Assembly: GCF_035189165.1 (NCBI RefSeq)
Contig: NZ_CP045246.1
Span: 248,001 to 312,000 of the forward strand
Source: Arthrobacter sp. JZ12
Lineage (GTDB): Bacteria; Actinomycetota; Actinomycetes; Actinomycetales; Micrococcaceae
Length of the DNA stretch: 64,000 bases
Direction of reading: 5' to 3'
Shown in pieces: positions 1 to 6,998 of the stretch; position 1 is the first letter of the stretch; each line of letters starts with the position of its first letter. The position numbers were made by a program, and so were the translations under genes. Under the pieces are notes generated by a model. The model saw nothing but the letters and a program-made list of their open reading frames with translations, made no database searches and was not told the origin of the DNA.

Positions 1-335
1 CAGACTTGGCATTCGCAGGCGGCGCAGTGCCGAGAGCGGCTGCACTTAAAAGCGCGGCCACCGCCGTGTACCTGAGCCAGTTCGATGTGCTGTGCATTGA
101 ACGTTCTCCCAACGCGGGCGGATTCCAATTCGAACCCCGTGCTGCCGGGCGCCTTCGGTATGAGCGCCGGTCGCCTCGACGGTGAGGGTACGTGCCTCCC
201 AGTATCAGGCAGGCCGAAGCAATCCACAATGAGTGCGATCGGCGGCCCAAGGCTTTCACAGGCTGCCTACCCGCGTTTCCTACCCCCTGTGTACATCTGT
301 ATACAATGGGATCCAGCGTGCCTTAGGAGGACAGA
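1..335. other. Left-edge stretch with no assignable gene
   Basis: I find no recognisable gene here. One plus-strand frame is open from the left edge to about position 182 and could be the tail of a gene that starts outside the window, but its translation matches no family I know. The last 50 bases form the promoter region of the MFS gene that follows. Confidence 0.4.
289..307 (+). promoter_or_regulatory. Promoter/operator candidate upstream of MFS gene
   Basis: The palindrome TGTATACA (298-305) sits about 30 bases upstream of the TTG start. An imperfect half site, TGTACA, lies just before it (290-295). TACAAT at 302-307 would serve as a -10 element. The TGTATACA core resembles operators bound by FCD-type GntR regulators, but no such regulator gene is next to it, so binding is inferred. 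Confidence 0.35.
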
Positions 336-1598
336 TTGACCGACACAAGAAAGCCGGTTTGGTCCTGGCTCATCGTGCTCGTTGTTGCCGCCCTTCTGAC
401 GCAAACGGCTTTGAACGTTGTCCGACCGGTCACCACCTACAAGCTTTTGGACCTGGGGGCCGATCCGACCGTTCTCGGTCTGATCACCGCTGCCTACGCT
501 GTGGTCCCCCTTGCTACCGCCCTCTGGTTCGGCAGGATCAGTGACCGTGTACTGGATCTTCGGTGGCTGGTTGCCGGAGGAGCGGGCTTGCTGGCGCTCG
601 GAAGCGTGGGTCTGGCCGTGGCCTCGAATATCCCGCTGGTGGGTCTTGCCAGCGCACTGCTGGGGCTCGGCCATCTGGTCTTCACCATCGCCGGACAAGC
701 ATCGGTTGCCCGCTATGCGCCGGCCGACCGGATGAACACCGGGTTTGGCTGGTTCACTGCCGCTTACTCCGCGGGTCAGCTGATTGGTCCGCTGATCGGC
801 GGTTTCCTGCTGGGTACGGAAACCGGCTCGGCGGCTGAGGGCCGCTCCGCAGGCATTGCGATCGCGCTGTGGGTCGGAGCCCTGCTGGCCTTAGCCGCGG
901 CCCCCATGATGCTCATCAGGTCTGCCGCAGGACCCGGGCGGGGCAGGCTTGAGGTTGAACAGTTGGGGCCTGAGACCGGAGAGGAACCGGCCGAGACCTC
1001 GGGCGTTCCGGCCGGCAAGGCCACGTTGGTCGGCGTCTTGAGGGTTCGGGGCGTGGCCTCGCACATGCTGGCCTCACTCGCTCTCCTTGCGATGCTGGAC
1101 ATCCTGACCGCATTCCTTCCCCTGGTAGGTGAGGCGGCTGGAGTGTCGCCGGCGGAAGTTGGGATATTGCTGGCCGTCAGGGCGATGGCGTCGATCTCCT
1201 CCCGTGTCTTCCTTCCCCGGTTGTCATTGCGCTACAGCGCACGGGCCTTGTTGCTGCTCAGCCTGTACGGCTCGGGTCTGGCGCTGATCCTTCCGCCCCT
1301 GGTGATCACTCACGTCTGGGCTGTGGTCCCACTCCTCATCCTGGGCGGGTTCTGCCTCGGGCTGGGACAACCGCTGACAATGACCCTGGTATCGATGTCC
1401 GTACCCGAAAGCTGGCGCGGCGCGGCGCTTGCGGTGCGCCTGACAGGCAACCGGGCAGGGCAGGTTGTCATGCCGTTGGTTGCCGGGCTCATCGCCGCGC
1501 CGCTCGGAGCGGCAGGAGCAATCTGGTTCACCTGCGGCGTTCTGCTTCTAAGCGGATGGGAAAAGTCCGTGCGAAGCGATCCGCCGCCCTCAGGGTGA
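336..1598 (+). CDS. MFS transporter, probable drug/metabolite exporter
   Basis: A 420-residue polytopic membrane protein of the major facilitator superfamily, probably a proton-coupled exporter. About 12 hydrophobic segments are visible. A charged central loop around residues 190-230, rich in Gly and Glu, separates the two six-helix halves. FGRISDRVLD near residue 65 matches the conserved loop 2-3 motif of the superfamily. The start is TTG, chosen because AGGAGG lies five bases upstream (325-330); no better ATG is in frame. The gene is monocistronic and converges on the degenerate ABC gene that ends 26 bases downstream. The substrate cannot be deduced. Confidence 0.8.
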   Translation: MTDTRKPVWSWLIVLVVAALLTQTALNVVRPVTTYKLLDLGADPTVLGLITAAYAVVPLATALWFGRISDRVLDLRWLVAGGAGLLALGSVGLAVASNIPLVGLASALLGLGHLVFTIAGQASVARYAPADRMNTGFGWFTAAYSAGQLIGPLIGGFLLGTETGSAAEGRSAGIAIALWVGALLALAAAPMMLIRSAAGPGRGRLEVEQLGPETGEEPAETSGVPAGKATLVGVLRVRGVASHMLASLALLAMLDILTAFLPLVGEAAGVSPAEVGILLAVRAMASISSRVFLPRLSLRYSARALLLLSLYGSGLALILPPLVITHVWAVVPLLILGGFCLGLGQPLTMTLVSMSVPESWRGAALAVRLTGNRAGQVVMPLVAGLIAAPLGAAGAIWFTCGVLLLSGWEKSVRSDPPPSG

Positions 1599-1624
1599 GG
1601 CGAACCAGCGGGTGACTCGGATTC

Positions 1625-2347
1625 TCAGCGTCCCTTCCGCTGCCCCTCGCGCACCTCGAGGACGGACAGGGCGCCGGTTGCGTCCTCAACTGTCGACCGG
1701 CCCAGCACCGCTACCCGGTCGGCCAGGCGCAGTGCCTCGTCCATGCTGTTGGTCGCGAGCAGAACAGTGGTCGGCAGGGCGCGGTGCAGCGTCTGGAGCA
1801 CGTTGTGCAGTACGGTCCGGGCTGCACCTTCGACGGCGGCGAAAGGGTGGTCGAGCAGCATGACGCCAGGACCGCTCGCCATGGCTCGTGCCAGGGCCGC
1901 CCGCCGTGCGATTTCGGCGGTTACCTCGGCAGGAAGCAGTTTCGCGAAGCGATGAAGTCCCGCCAGGTCCATCAGCTCTGCAACCTTCGCCTTCGCCTCG
2001 CTCGCGCTGAAGCTTTTGCGCAGTCCGAGCGCGAGGTTTGCCTGCAACGAGTGTGCAGGCTGCAGGTCCGCGTCCCGCGGAGTCCAGGAGCAGCGGTCAT
2101 CGGTGTGCCGGACGGGTTCGCCGCCTACCAGCACCGAGCCGGAGCGGGGATGATCGACTCCCGCAGCGGTGCGCAGGAGGCGGGAAGCGCCGTCGTTCTC
2201 GCTGCCGACGAAAGCGAGGACTTCGCCGGCCTGGATGTCGAGGGTGACATCGCGGACGCCCTCGGCGTGCAGCTTCACGAAAGAGACCGGCAACGGCGTG
2301 GAAGCGCGCTTGAACACGTGATGGGGTGGAACCGGGCTGGTACTCAT
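1625..2347 (-). CDS. SsuB-like ABC protein lacking all ATPase motifs
   Basis: A 240-residue protein that aligns along its length with the intact SsuB-like ATPase encoded at 10986-11821 but has lost the catalytic residues. Walker A is replaced by GSENDGASR (residues 48-56, no GKS/T). The Q-loop is replaced by PRDADL (90-95). The signature is EVTAEIA instead of EVSGGMA (141-147). Walker B keeps Asp but reads LLDHP instead of LLDEP (164-168). The switch His is Asn200. Scaffold stretches such as DDRCS, KAKVAELM, ARRAALARAMA and PTTVLLAT are preserved. The start is ATG, with GGAG six bases upstream; a GTG two codons earlier is possible. I infer a non-hydrolysing pseudoenzyme, possibly regulating a sulfonate-type importer. 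It has no stops or frameshifts and keeps normal codon use, so it is not simply decaying. Confidence 0.8.
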   Translation of the reverse strand: MSTSPVPPHHVFKRASTPLPVSFVKLHAEGVRDVTLDIQAGEVLAFVGSENDGASRLLRTAAGVDHPRSGSVLVGGEPVRHTDDRCSWTPRDADLQPAHSLQANLALGLRKSFSASEAKAKVAELMDLAGLHRFAKLLPAEVTAEIARRAALARAMASGPGVMLLDHPFAAVEGAARTVLHNVLQTLHRALPTTVLLATNSMDEALRLADRVAVLGRSTVEDATGALSVLEVREGQRKGR

Positions 2348-2374
2348 CGGCACTCCGTTGGCATCCGGGATTCC

Positions 2375-2390
2375 GGGCGCTGCAGCGCCC
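2375..2390 (-). promoter_or_regulatory. 16-bp palindrome in leader of pseudo-ABC gene
   Basis: GGGCGCTGCAGCGCCC is a perfect palindrome 28 bases upstream of the pseudo-ABC start codon. It could be an operator or a leader hairpin. No poly-T follows, so it is unlikely to be a terminator. Confidence 0.3.
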
Positions 2391-2472
2391 GCCAGTAATC
2401 CCTCCTAACCTAGCCGCACCAGGACGGATCCGGGTCGCGGCGCGTTACCAACGCGTAATAAAGCGACCCAAA

Positions 2473-2676
2473 TCAGCGGCAGGGGCGTGCCGAGGGTTCC
2501 ATGGTTCGGTCGAGCGGGGTGTAGACAGCGCAGATGATGAGGCCGAGCCAGGCGCTGCGTGCAAGATCGGTCAAGCTCCAGGAGGAGAGCGGCCGGCGCT
2601 CGGCCGCCGGAACGGACGAGCGCCCGATGTACGCGAGGGCCGCGACGGTGATCCCGAGGATGATCAGGAGTGCCAT
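2473..2676 (-). CDS. Small membrane protein (67 aa)
   Basis: A short protein with an N-terminal hydrophobic helix (about residues 2-19, MALLIILGITVAALAYIG) and a second hydrophobic stretch around residues 43-54 (WLGLIICAVYTPL). The start ATG is preceded by GAAGGA. It begins two bases after the stop of another small membrane gene, so the two are probably cotranscribed. I recognise no family. A longer reading upstream in the same frame is Arg-rich and lacks a credible ribosome site, so I rejected it. Confidence 0.55.
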   Translation of the reverse strand: MALLIILGITVAALAYIGRSSVPAAERRPLSSWSLTDLARSAWLGLIICAVYTPLDRTMEPSARPCR

Positions 2677-2678
2677 TC

Positions 2679-2861
2679 CTATCGTCCTTCGGTTGCGATG
2701 CCGGAAGCGAAACTGGAGTAGGAGCGGCTCGGCAGGTCCGCGCTTCCCCATCCGCTGTGGGACTGCACCGGTGGAAGATGCCTCAGGCCGTCTGCGGTGA
2801 CGGCGTGGAGGACTGCCGCGATAAGGGCGGCCAGCAAAACCAGTACGACGACGATTTCCAT
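2679..2861 (-). CDS. Small membrane protein (60 aa)
   Basis: First gene of a two-gene unit. An N-terminal transmembrane helix (MEIVVVLVLLAALIAAVLHA) is followed by a hydrophilic Ser-rich tail of about 40 residues. The ATG is preceded by AGGAGG at a normal distance, which makes it a convincing gene despite its size. The next gene starts two bases after its stop codon. No family recognised; a single-helix regulator or subunit of a membrane complex is possible but unsupported. Confidence 0.55.
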   Translation of the reverse strand: MEIVVVLVLLAALIAAVLHAVTADGLRHLPPVQSHSGWGSADLPSRSYSSFASGIATEGR

Positions 2862-3044
2862 ACCTCGATGGTCCTCCTCGCCTTCCCCTGCCAACAGTGG
2901 CAGAAAAGACCACTATCAATAAATTACTGCCATGTTCCGAATTTCTTCGGAAAGTGCGTAACCCGGGCAGGGTAGATGTCGATTACGGGAGTGTGAGGTT
3001 GCGCCGCTCCTCCCCACAGGACGGCGCAACTTCGGCTTGGAGTC

Positions 3045-3076
3045 AAGCAACACAAGGAATAAGCAACACAAGGAGT
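3045..3076 (+). repeat. Tandem duplication carrying the ribosome-binding site
   Basis: AAGCAACACAAGGA occurs at 3045-3058 and again at 3061-3074, giving a 16-base period with two Shine-Dalgarno-like AGGA segments. The second lies directly before the ATG at 3080 and is the functional ribosome site by position. Confidence 0.85.
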
Positions 3077-3079
3077 CCC

Positions 3080-3661
3080 ATGAAGATGCACGAACGTATC
3101 AACGCCCTGAGCCTGCCCGCTAAGGTTGCGGCTCTCGCTGCAGTCATCGCCGTCGGCGGTGCCGGAGTGGCCGTCGCAGCTCCGTCCGTTGAGGGCACCG
3201 GTAAGGGCGCTGCTGACGTCAAGGCCGTCGTCGCACCTGCAGACGCTGCCGTGCCTGCGGTTCCTGCTGTGCCCGCCGTTCCCGTTCCCGGCGAAGAAGA
3301 CGTTCCGGCTGTTCCTGCCGTTCCGGCCGTCCCCGCCACCCCGGCTGTTCCGGCGGACGTATCCGTGAAGGGTGCAGCTGACGCAGAGGTGGCCGAGGAC
3401 GTCGCCGCCGATGCTGCAGCCGCTGCCAACTCCAACGGTGCCGACAACGCTTCGGTCAACGCTGCGGTGAAGGGCGATGCCAACGCCAACGCTGAGGTTC
3501 GCGGTTCGAATGTGGCCGTTCCCGCCGTTCCTGCTGTCCCCGGCGAAAACGGTGAACCGGCAGTTCCGGCTGTACCGGCCGAGGTGACCCTTCCCGAGGT
3601 TGCTGTCGGCGCCGGCGTCGAGGTTGCCGCCGAGGCCAAGATTGAGGGTTCGCGCCGCTAG
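3080..3661 (+). CDS. Secreted Ala/Val/Pro-repeat protein
   Basis: A 193-residue exported protein. The N-terminus is a typical signal peptide: MKMHERINALSLPAK, then a hydrophobic core, then VAVAA around residue 34. The mature part has two blocks of AVP repeats (about residues 54-93 and 153-175) flanking an Ala/Asn/Asp-rich centre. The composition is low complexity with no Cys, suggesting an extended wall-associated or spacer protein; no enzyme signature is visible. The ATG at 3080 is chosen over an upstream in-frame start because the AGGAG and the signal peptide both begin there. It lies just upstream of an ECF sigma factor whose membrane partner is also proline-rich, so it may be part of the same surface-stress module. 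Function unknown. Confidence 0.75.
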   Translation: MKMHERINALSLPAKVAALAAVIAVGGAGVAVAAPSVEGTGKGAADVKAVVAPADAAVPAVPAVPAVPVPGEEDVPAVPAVPAVPATPAVPADVSVKGAADAEVAEDVAADAAAAANSNGADNASVNAAVKGDANANAEVRGSNVAVPAVPAVPGENGEPAVPAVPAEVTLPEVAVGAGVEVAAEAKIEGSRR

Positions 3662-3736
3662 ATCCGGCGTCGCTAGGATTGCGGGGTCTGGGTGCGGCCC
3701 ATCAAGGCCGCACCCGCCCCCGATCGAGAGGTGTAT

Positions 3737-4297
3737 GTGAGTTCAACGCTGACGGAAGACCTGCTGGGCGCTGCCCAGGCGGGCGATACTGTCGCGCTGA
3801 ATTGCATCTACACCGAGCTCTCGCCGAAGGTTCTCGGCTACCTTACCGCGCGAGGGGTTGATGACCCCGAAGCCGTGACGCAGGACGTCTTCCTGTCCGT
3901 TTTCAGCAGGCTTTCCACCATCAGCGGAGGCGAGCAGGGCCTTCGGACGTTCGCATTTTCCGTGGCGCACGCCCGTTCCGTGGACGAGGCCCGCAAACGT
4001 TCACGACGTCCCGCAATGTACTCATACGACCCGTCTTCCGACGACCGGACGACGGCGTCCGCCGAGACCGCCGCGCTGGACCGCCTTTCCGGCGACAGGG
4101 CACTGCAGCAACTTCAGGCGCTGAAAGCGGACCAGCGCGAAGTATTGGCCCTACGGATCATCGCAGACCTGCCCCTGGAGGACGTGGCGCGGGTGGTCGG
4201 CAAATCGCCCGGCGCAGTGAAACAGCTCCAGCGCCGCGGCCTGATCAAACTCAAGCAACTCATCGTGGAAAAGGACTCGAGCAACCATGGCGCATGA
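3737..4297 (+). CDS. ECF-type RNA polymerase sigma factor
   Basis: A 186-residue sigma-70 family protein of extracytoplasmic-function size. Region 2 spans about residues 8-85; AVTQDVFLSVFSRL is the 2.1/2.2-like segment. Region 4 is near 130-180; LPLEDVARVVGKSPGAVKQL is the helix-turn-helix that reads the -35 box. Region 3 is absent, as expected. GTG 3737 is preferred over GTG 3731 because GAGAGG is then five bases away. Its last 11 bases overlap the next gene, which encodes a one-helix membrane protein, the usual arrangement for a sigma/anti-sigma pair. The regulon is unknown; the secreted AVP protein just upstream is a plausible target. Confidence 0.88.
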   Translation: MSSTLTEDLLGAAQAGDTVALNCIYTELSPKVLGYLTARGVDDPEAVTQDVFLSVFSRLSTISGGEQGLRTFAFSVAHARSVDEARKRSRRPAMYSYDPSSDDRTTASAETAALDRLSGDRALQQLQALKADQREVLALRIIADLPLEDVARVVGKSPGAVKQLQRRGLIKLKQLIVEKDSSNHGA

Positions 4298-5063
4298 TCC
4301 GTCCTCCCGGGCAGCGGTTCAGAACCTGCTTGCCGAGTCCGACGTCGCACCCTCCGAAGAGCTGACCCGAGCCCTTTCCGACCTGTCGTCGGTGGGCCGA
4401 AGGGAAGCCCCGCCCATCTCGCCGGAACTTGCCGCGGTGATGCGGCAGGCCTCCAGCGCCCCCGGCGATAACATCTCGGCCACTCCTTCCCGCACGACCG
4501 GCGAGAGCAACGTCATCCCTCTGCGGCGCGGACGGAAGGCGAGCCGCGGCGCAGCGATGGGCGGCGCCGTCGTACTGGCGATGGCGGCGGGTATTGGGGG
4601 AGTGGCGGCATTCGGACCGGACAATTCGGTTGAGTCTGCCGTGGAATCGGTGCTCCGATGGGTTGCGCCTGCTGACGCTCCTGAACCGGCCTCCGACGAC
4701 CAGCCGGCCAAGCCGGCCCCGGCGCCGGCTCAGGTAACCCCGGACTCTGTGCCAACACCCGCCCAGCCGACAGGCCCGGTCGTGACCGAGGTGCCGACTG
4801 AGGTGCCGGTGGAACGGACGGCCCCCGAACCAGGGCGGGCGCTTCCGTCGCCGACTCAGGATCGGCCGACGCCTCAGGACGCCGGCAAGCCCGAGAAGAA
4901 GGTAGTACCGCGCGTGGAGCTGCCCGAACTCCCAGTTCCCGTTCCCGACCCGGGAACGGGAAATCGGCCGGAGCTGCCCATCGATACACCGGAGCTACCG
5001 GTGCCCGGCGGCATTGGCACTACGGCTCCGACACCGGATCCGGCCCTCCGGCAGTCCCGCTGA
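4287..5063 (+). CDS. Putative membrane anti-sigma factor, proline-rich outer domain
   Basis: A 258-residue protein with a cytoplasmic N-terminal half of about 87 residues, one transmembrane helix (about residues 88-109) and an external tail of about 145 residues very rich in Pro, including ELPELPVPVPDP and PELPIDTPELPVPGG. It overlaps the sigma gene by 11 bases, so translation is probably coupled. Position, topology and a sigma partner support an anti-sigma role, but I see no HxxxCxxC zinc motif, so it is not a ZAS-type factor. The stiff Pro-rich tail could span the cell wall and act as a sensor, which is inference. Confidence 0.6.
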   Translation: MAHDPSSRAAVQNLLAESDVAPSEELTRALSDLSSVGRREAPPISPELAAVMRQASSAPGDNISATPSRTTGESNVIPLRRGRKASRGAAMGGAVVLAMAAGIGGVAAFGPDNSVESAVESVLRWVAPADAPEPASDDQPAKPAPAPAQVTPDSVPTPAQPTGPVVTEVPTEVPVERTAPEPGRALPSPTQDRPTPQDAGKPEKKVVPRVELPELPVPVPDPGTGNRPELPIDTPELPVPGGIGTTAPTPDPALRQSR

Positions 5064-5094
5064 ACCAGCCGGGACTGCCTACCTCAAAGACGGA

Positions 5095-5589
5095 CTAAAC
5101 CGTCACCTGGCGCTTCGACGAGATGACACCGGTGTTGAAGCCAGCCAGGTTCAGTCCACCGTGGAAGCGGGCGTGCTCGATCTTGACGCAGCGGTCCATC
5201 ACCACGTTCATGCCGGCAGCTTCAGCGTCGCGAGCGACCTCCTCATGCCAGGAGCCCAACTGCAGCCACAGCGTCTTCGCGCCGGCAGCCTTAGCTTCCT
5301 CCAGAACGGAGGGCAGGTCATCGTGCTTGCGGAAAACGTCCACGATGTCGGGCTGCTCGGGCAGATCGGCCAGAGACTTGTAGACCGGCTGGCCGAGGAT
5401 CTCCTTGGCCGTCGGGTTTACGAAGTACAAGCGGTACGGCGAGGACGACTGCAGGTACGTTGCCACGAAGTACGACGCCCGCGACGGCTTGTCCGAGGCG
5501 CCCACAATCGCGATCGACTTTGCATTGCGCAGGATGTTCAGGCGCTCCGGCGCGGACGGGCCTTCCCATGTGCGTTCCGAGGTGCTCAT
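5095..5589 (-). CDS. CoA-binding domain protein (YccU-like)
   Basis: A 164-residue Rossmann-fold protein of the succinyl-CoA-synthetase-like CoA-binding family. SIAIVGASDKPSRASY (residues 25-40) is the glycine loop; KTLWLQLGSWHEE and NVVMDRCVKIEH are the conserved later blocks. Its ATG overlaps the metY stop codon in ATGA, so it is the last gene of the sulfur operon and is translationally coupled. These small proteins bind CoA derivatives, but their role is usually unknown. Here the association with a CoA ligase three cistrons upstream is suggestive. A second family member lies at 34837-35253. Confidence 0.85.
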   Translation of the reverse strand: MSTSERTWEGPSAPERLNILRNAKSIAIVGASDKPSRASYFVATYLQSSSPYRLYFVNPTAKEILGQPVYKSLADLPEQPDIVDVFRKHDDLPSVLEEAKAAGAKTLWLQLGSWHEEVARDAEAAGMNVVMDRCVKIEHARFHGGLNLAGFNTGVISSKRQVTV

Positions 5590-6959
5590 GCGCCTACTCC
5601 TACCTGGCTGGTACGCGTTGTATCCGTCGTTGCGTCGTCCTCGGGGGTCTGAGGCAGATCACCGTCCGTCGACCCAGCCACCGCTGCGTCCAGCGCCTGG
5701 TCGAGGTCCCAGAGGATGTCGTCGAGGTCCTCGAGTCCCACGGAGATGCGGATAAGGTCCTCAGGGATTCCGGCGGCCTCCAGCTGCTCGGCGGTCAGCT
5801 GCTGGTGCGTGGTGGAGCCCGGGTGGATCACGAGGGTGCGCGCGTCACCCACGTTGGCCAGGTGGGACGCGAGCTGCAGCGACTCGATGAACGTCTGGCC
5901 GGCCGCGCGTCCGCCCTTAACGCCGAAGCTGAAGACGGAGCCGGGACCCTGCGGCAGGTACTGCTTCGCCCGGTCGTGGTGGATGTGCGAAGGCAGTCCC
6001 GCGTAGTTGACGTACTCGACGCGGGGATCCTTCTCAAGCCATTCGGCGACTGCCTGTGCGTTGGCGACGTGCTCGTCTACGCGCTGGGCGAGCGTTTCGA
6101 CGCCCTGCAGCAGCTGGAACGCGGCCGACGGCGACAGCGACGGCCCGATGTCACGCAGCTGCTCCGTGCGCAGCTTGGTCAGGAATCCGTACTCGCCGAA
6201 GTTCGCCCACCACTGAATGTTCCCGTAGGAGGGGACGGGCTCGGTCATGGTGGGGAACTTGCCGTTGCCCCAGTTGAACCGCCCACTTTCGACGACGACC
6301 CCGCCCAGGGTGGTGCCGTGCCCGCCGATGAACTTGGTGGCGGAGTGGATCACGATGTCCGCGCCGTGCTCCAGCGGACGCACGAGGTAGGGCGTGCTGA
6401 GGGTGGAGTCGATGACCAGGGGGACGCCGGCGTCGTGCGCCACCTTCGCCAGCCCGGCAATATCGGTGATCTCGCCGCTCGGGTTGGCGATGACCTCCGC
6501 GTATACGGCCTTGGTGTTCTCCTGGATGGCTGCGGCGTAGTCGGCCGGGTCGGTGCCGGGAACGAAGGTGGTCTCGACGCCGAACCGGCGCAGCGTGACG
6601 TCCAGCTGCGTGACGGTGCCGCCGTACAGCTGCGAGGCGGCCACGATGTGGTCGCCGGCTTGGCAAAGCGCGGCGAAGGTGATGAACTCCGCGCTCATGC
6701 CCGACGCCGTCGCAACCGCCCCGATGCCGCCTTCAAGGGAGGCGATGCGCTCCTCGAAAGCGGCCACGGTGGGGTTGCCGATGCGGGAGTAGATGTTGCC
6801 GTACTTCTGCAGTGCGAAGAGGTTGGCGGCGTCGTTGGTGTCTTTGAACACGAACGACGTGGTCTGGTAGATGGGCACCGCGCGGGAGCCGTGCGTTGCG
6901 TCCGGGGTTCCGCCTGCGTGCAGCGCACGGGTGCGGAAACCGAAGGTGCGGTCAGCCAT
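5586..6959 (-). CDS. metY: O-acetylhomoserine sulfhydrylase
   Basis: A 457-residue PLP enzyme of the Cys/Met metabolism family that makes homocysteine from O-acetylhomoserine and sulfide, a direct sulfhydrylation route to methionine in the cytoplasm. Diagnostic segments: TRALHAGGTPDATHGSRAVPIYQTTS is split at the N-terminus; SRIGNPTVAAFEERIASLEGG follows; SATKFIGGHGTTLGG near residue 220 carries the PLP lysine; and SVGLEDLDDILWDLDQAL lies near the end. The C-terminus has an acidic, Thr-rich tail of about 30 residues not typical of the family. It sits in an operon headed by a SAM riboswitch, which fits methionine-dependent control. Confidence 0.93.
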   Translation of the reverse strand: MADRTFGFRTRALHAGGTPDATHGSRAVPIYQTTSFVFKDTNDAANLFALQKYGNIYSRIGNPTVAAFEERIASLEGGIGAVATASGMSAEFITFAALCQAGDHIVAASQLYGGTVTQLDVTLRRFGVETTFVPGTDPADYAAAIQENTKAVYAEVIANPSGEITDIAGLAKVAHDAGVPLVIDSTLSTPYLVRPLEHGADIVIHSATKFIGGHGTTLGGVVVESGRFNWGNGKFPTMTEPVPSYGNIQWWANFGEYGFLTKLRTEQLRDIGPSLSPSAAFQLLQGVETLAQRVDEHVANAQAVAEWLEKDPRVEYVNYAGLPSHIHHDRAKQYLPQGPGSVFSFGVKGGRAAGQTFIESLQLASHLANVGDARTLVIHPGSTTHQQLTAEQLEAAGIPEDLIRISVGLEDLDDILWDLDQALDAAVAGSTDGDLPQTPEDDATTDTTRTSQVGVGA

Positions 6960-6998
6960 GAAGGAGCCGCCTTTCTTGGTGGGTGTTTCCAGTTCTTC

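Noticed and set aside
120-160. TTCGAACCCCG, considered as a tRNA T-arm
   Set aside because: No acceptor, D or anticodon arms can be fitted around it on either strand.
3230-3575. Possible CRISPR-like short repeats
   Set aside because: The repeats are codon-phased (GTTCCTGCC type), irregular and lack spacers; they encode AVP units.
3043-3639. Thr/Ala/Gly-repeat open frame on the minus strand opposite the AVP protein
   Set aside because: The TAG repeats are only the reverse reading of AVP codons; the plus-strand frame has the signal peptide and ribosome site.
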